The translations under genes were made by a program, and so were the position numbers. Source: Castellaniella sp049671645 (lineage in GTDB: Bacteria > Pseudomonadota > Gammaproteobacteria > Burkholderiales > Burkholderiaceae_B). Taken from it: DNA of 64,000 nt. This document shows positions 63,718 through 64,000 of the stretch, piece by piece. Within the stretch, counting starts at the first letter, position 1, and every line of letters starts with the position of its first letter. The stretch is from the NCBI RefSeq assembly GCF_049671645.1, contig NZ_JBATVG010000019.1:1-64000 (forward strand), in the 5' to 3' direction. Below the pieces are notes generated by a model, which was not told where the DNA came from, did not search any database, and was given only the letters and a program-made list of their open reading frames with translations.

Positions 63718-64000
63718 GCCGACACCCCCGCAGGCCGGTATCCCTTGCTGGCGGCGATCAGTTCACGGGTGTAAGCCTCGGCAGCCTTCCCCTGGTTCAG
63801 ATCATCCCGGGTCATTTCCTCGACGATCCGTCCATGGTTCATGACGGCCAGCCGCGAACACATATGCGCCACGACAGCCAGATTGTGGCTCACCATGACG
63901 TAGCTGAGGCCGCGTTCACGGCGCAGACCGTCGAGCAGATTCAGGATTTCCGATTGCACCGAGACATCCAGCGCCGACGTGGGCTCGTCGAGCAGCAGGA
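63702..64000 (-). CDS. Peptide/nickel-type ABC transporter ATP-binding protein, partial
   Basis: C-terminal ~98 residues only; the 5' part lies beyond the window. The visible part starts in Walker B (LLLDEPTSALDVSVQSEILN) and continues through the switch His (YVMVSHNLAVVAHMC) and RLAVMNHGRIVEEM, as in DppF/OppF-like ATPases. Its end overlaps the start of the MmgE/PrpD gene by 16 bases. It marks a second oligopeptide-type transporter, distinct from dppABCDF, feeding the MmgE/lyase operon. Confidence 0.85.
   Translation of the reverse strand, partial: LLLDEPTSALDVSVQSEILNLLDGLRRERGLSYVMVSHNLAVVAHMCSRLAVMNHGRIVEEMTRDDLNQGKAAEAYTRELIAASKGYRPAGVSACAPA

Overview
The window is G+C-rich DNA, densely packed with genes on both strands. 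Many genes are joined by 4-base ATGA stop/start overlaps. The gene content (complete hut pathway with a HutG formimidoylglutamase, imuA-imuB-dnaE2, many class III CoA-transferases, TRAP and ABC uptake systems) suggests a beta-proteobacterium of the order Burkholderiales, probably family Alcaligenaceae (relatives of Bordetella, Achromobacter and Castellaniella). That placement is an inference from gene content and protein style, not from a marker gene. I saw no rRNA, tRNA, CRISPR array or recognisable insertion sequence.

Region 1 (1-9766), cell surface. A minus-strand operon runs from an EPS-associated MarR-type regulator through a PglK-like ABC flippase to enzymes for a CDP-linked branched 6-deoxysugar (RfbF, RfbG, a 3,5-epimerase-like protein and a C-methyltransferase cut by the window edge). 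Its leader holds a perfect ops element, and an RfaH/NusG paralogue is encoded about 4 kb away, so the operon is probably controlled by antitermination. An autotransporter and an O-antigen ligase/polymerase lie between them.

Region 2 (9950-35463), histidine use and intruders. A purine permease with a structured leader lies beside hutC and hutG. The polar amino acid ABC transporter, an aromatic aminotransferase, a FAD-linked 2-hydroxyacid dehydrogenase, hutU, hutH and hutI lie about 10 kb further on. Four similar palindromes (core GTATAGAC or GTATATAC) precede hutG, the transporter, hutU and hutI and probably define the HutC regulon. Two unrelated catabolic modules sit between the halves: LysR + CoA-transferase + acyl-CoA dehydrogenase, and UbiX + UbiD + NMT1-type ABC transporter + IclR. 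hutH and hutI converge but are separated by a small toxin-antitoxin module flanked by a perfect 52-bp direct repeat. That repeat supplies each hut gene with its own 3' end. The toxin gene appears frameshifted. A second toxin-antitoxin pair (brnT-brnA) lies on the other side of hutI.

Region 3 (35478-40955), SOS mutagenesis. imuA-imuB-dnaE2 lies behind a perfect LexA box. The ImuB reading frame lacks the usual N-terminal part.

Region 4 (41014-54277), an uncharacterised catabolic system. It comprises a LysR regulator and DMT exporter, then a plus-strand operon of paired CoA-transferases, an acyl-CoA dehydrogenase, paired MaoC proteins (one without catalytic residues), an EthD-like protein, an enoyl-CoA hydratase, a three-component TRAP transporter, a third MaoC protein and paired dihydrodipicolinate-synthase-family proteins. 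The likely theme is CoA activation, dehydrogenation, hydration and retro-aldol cleavage of an imported carboxylate. The substrate cannot be read from the sequence.

Region 5 (54376-64000). ssb with a strong terminator; dppABCDF with a very stable hairpin after dppA; and a convergent minus-strand operon of an ABC ATPase (cut by the window edge), an MmgE/PrpD protein and an aspartase/fumarase-superfamily lyase.
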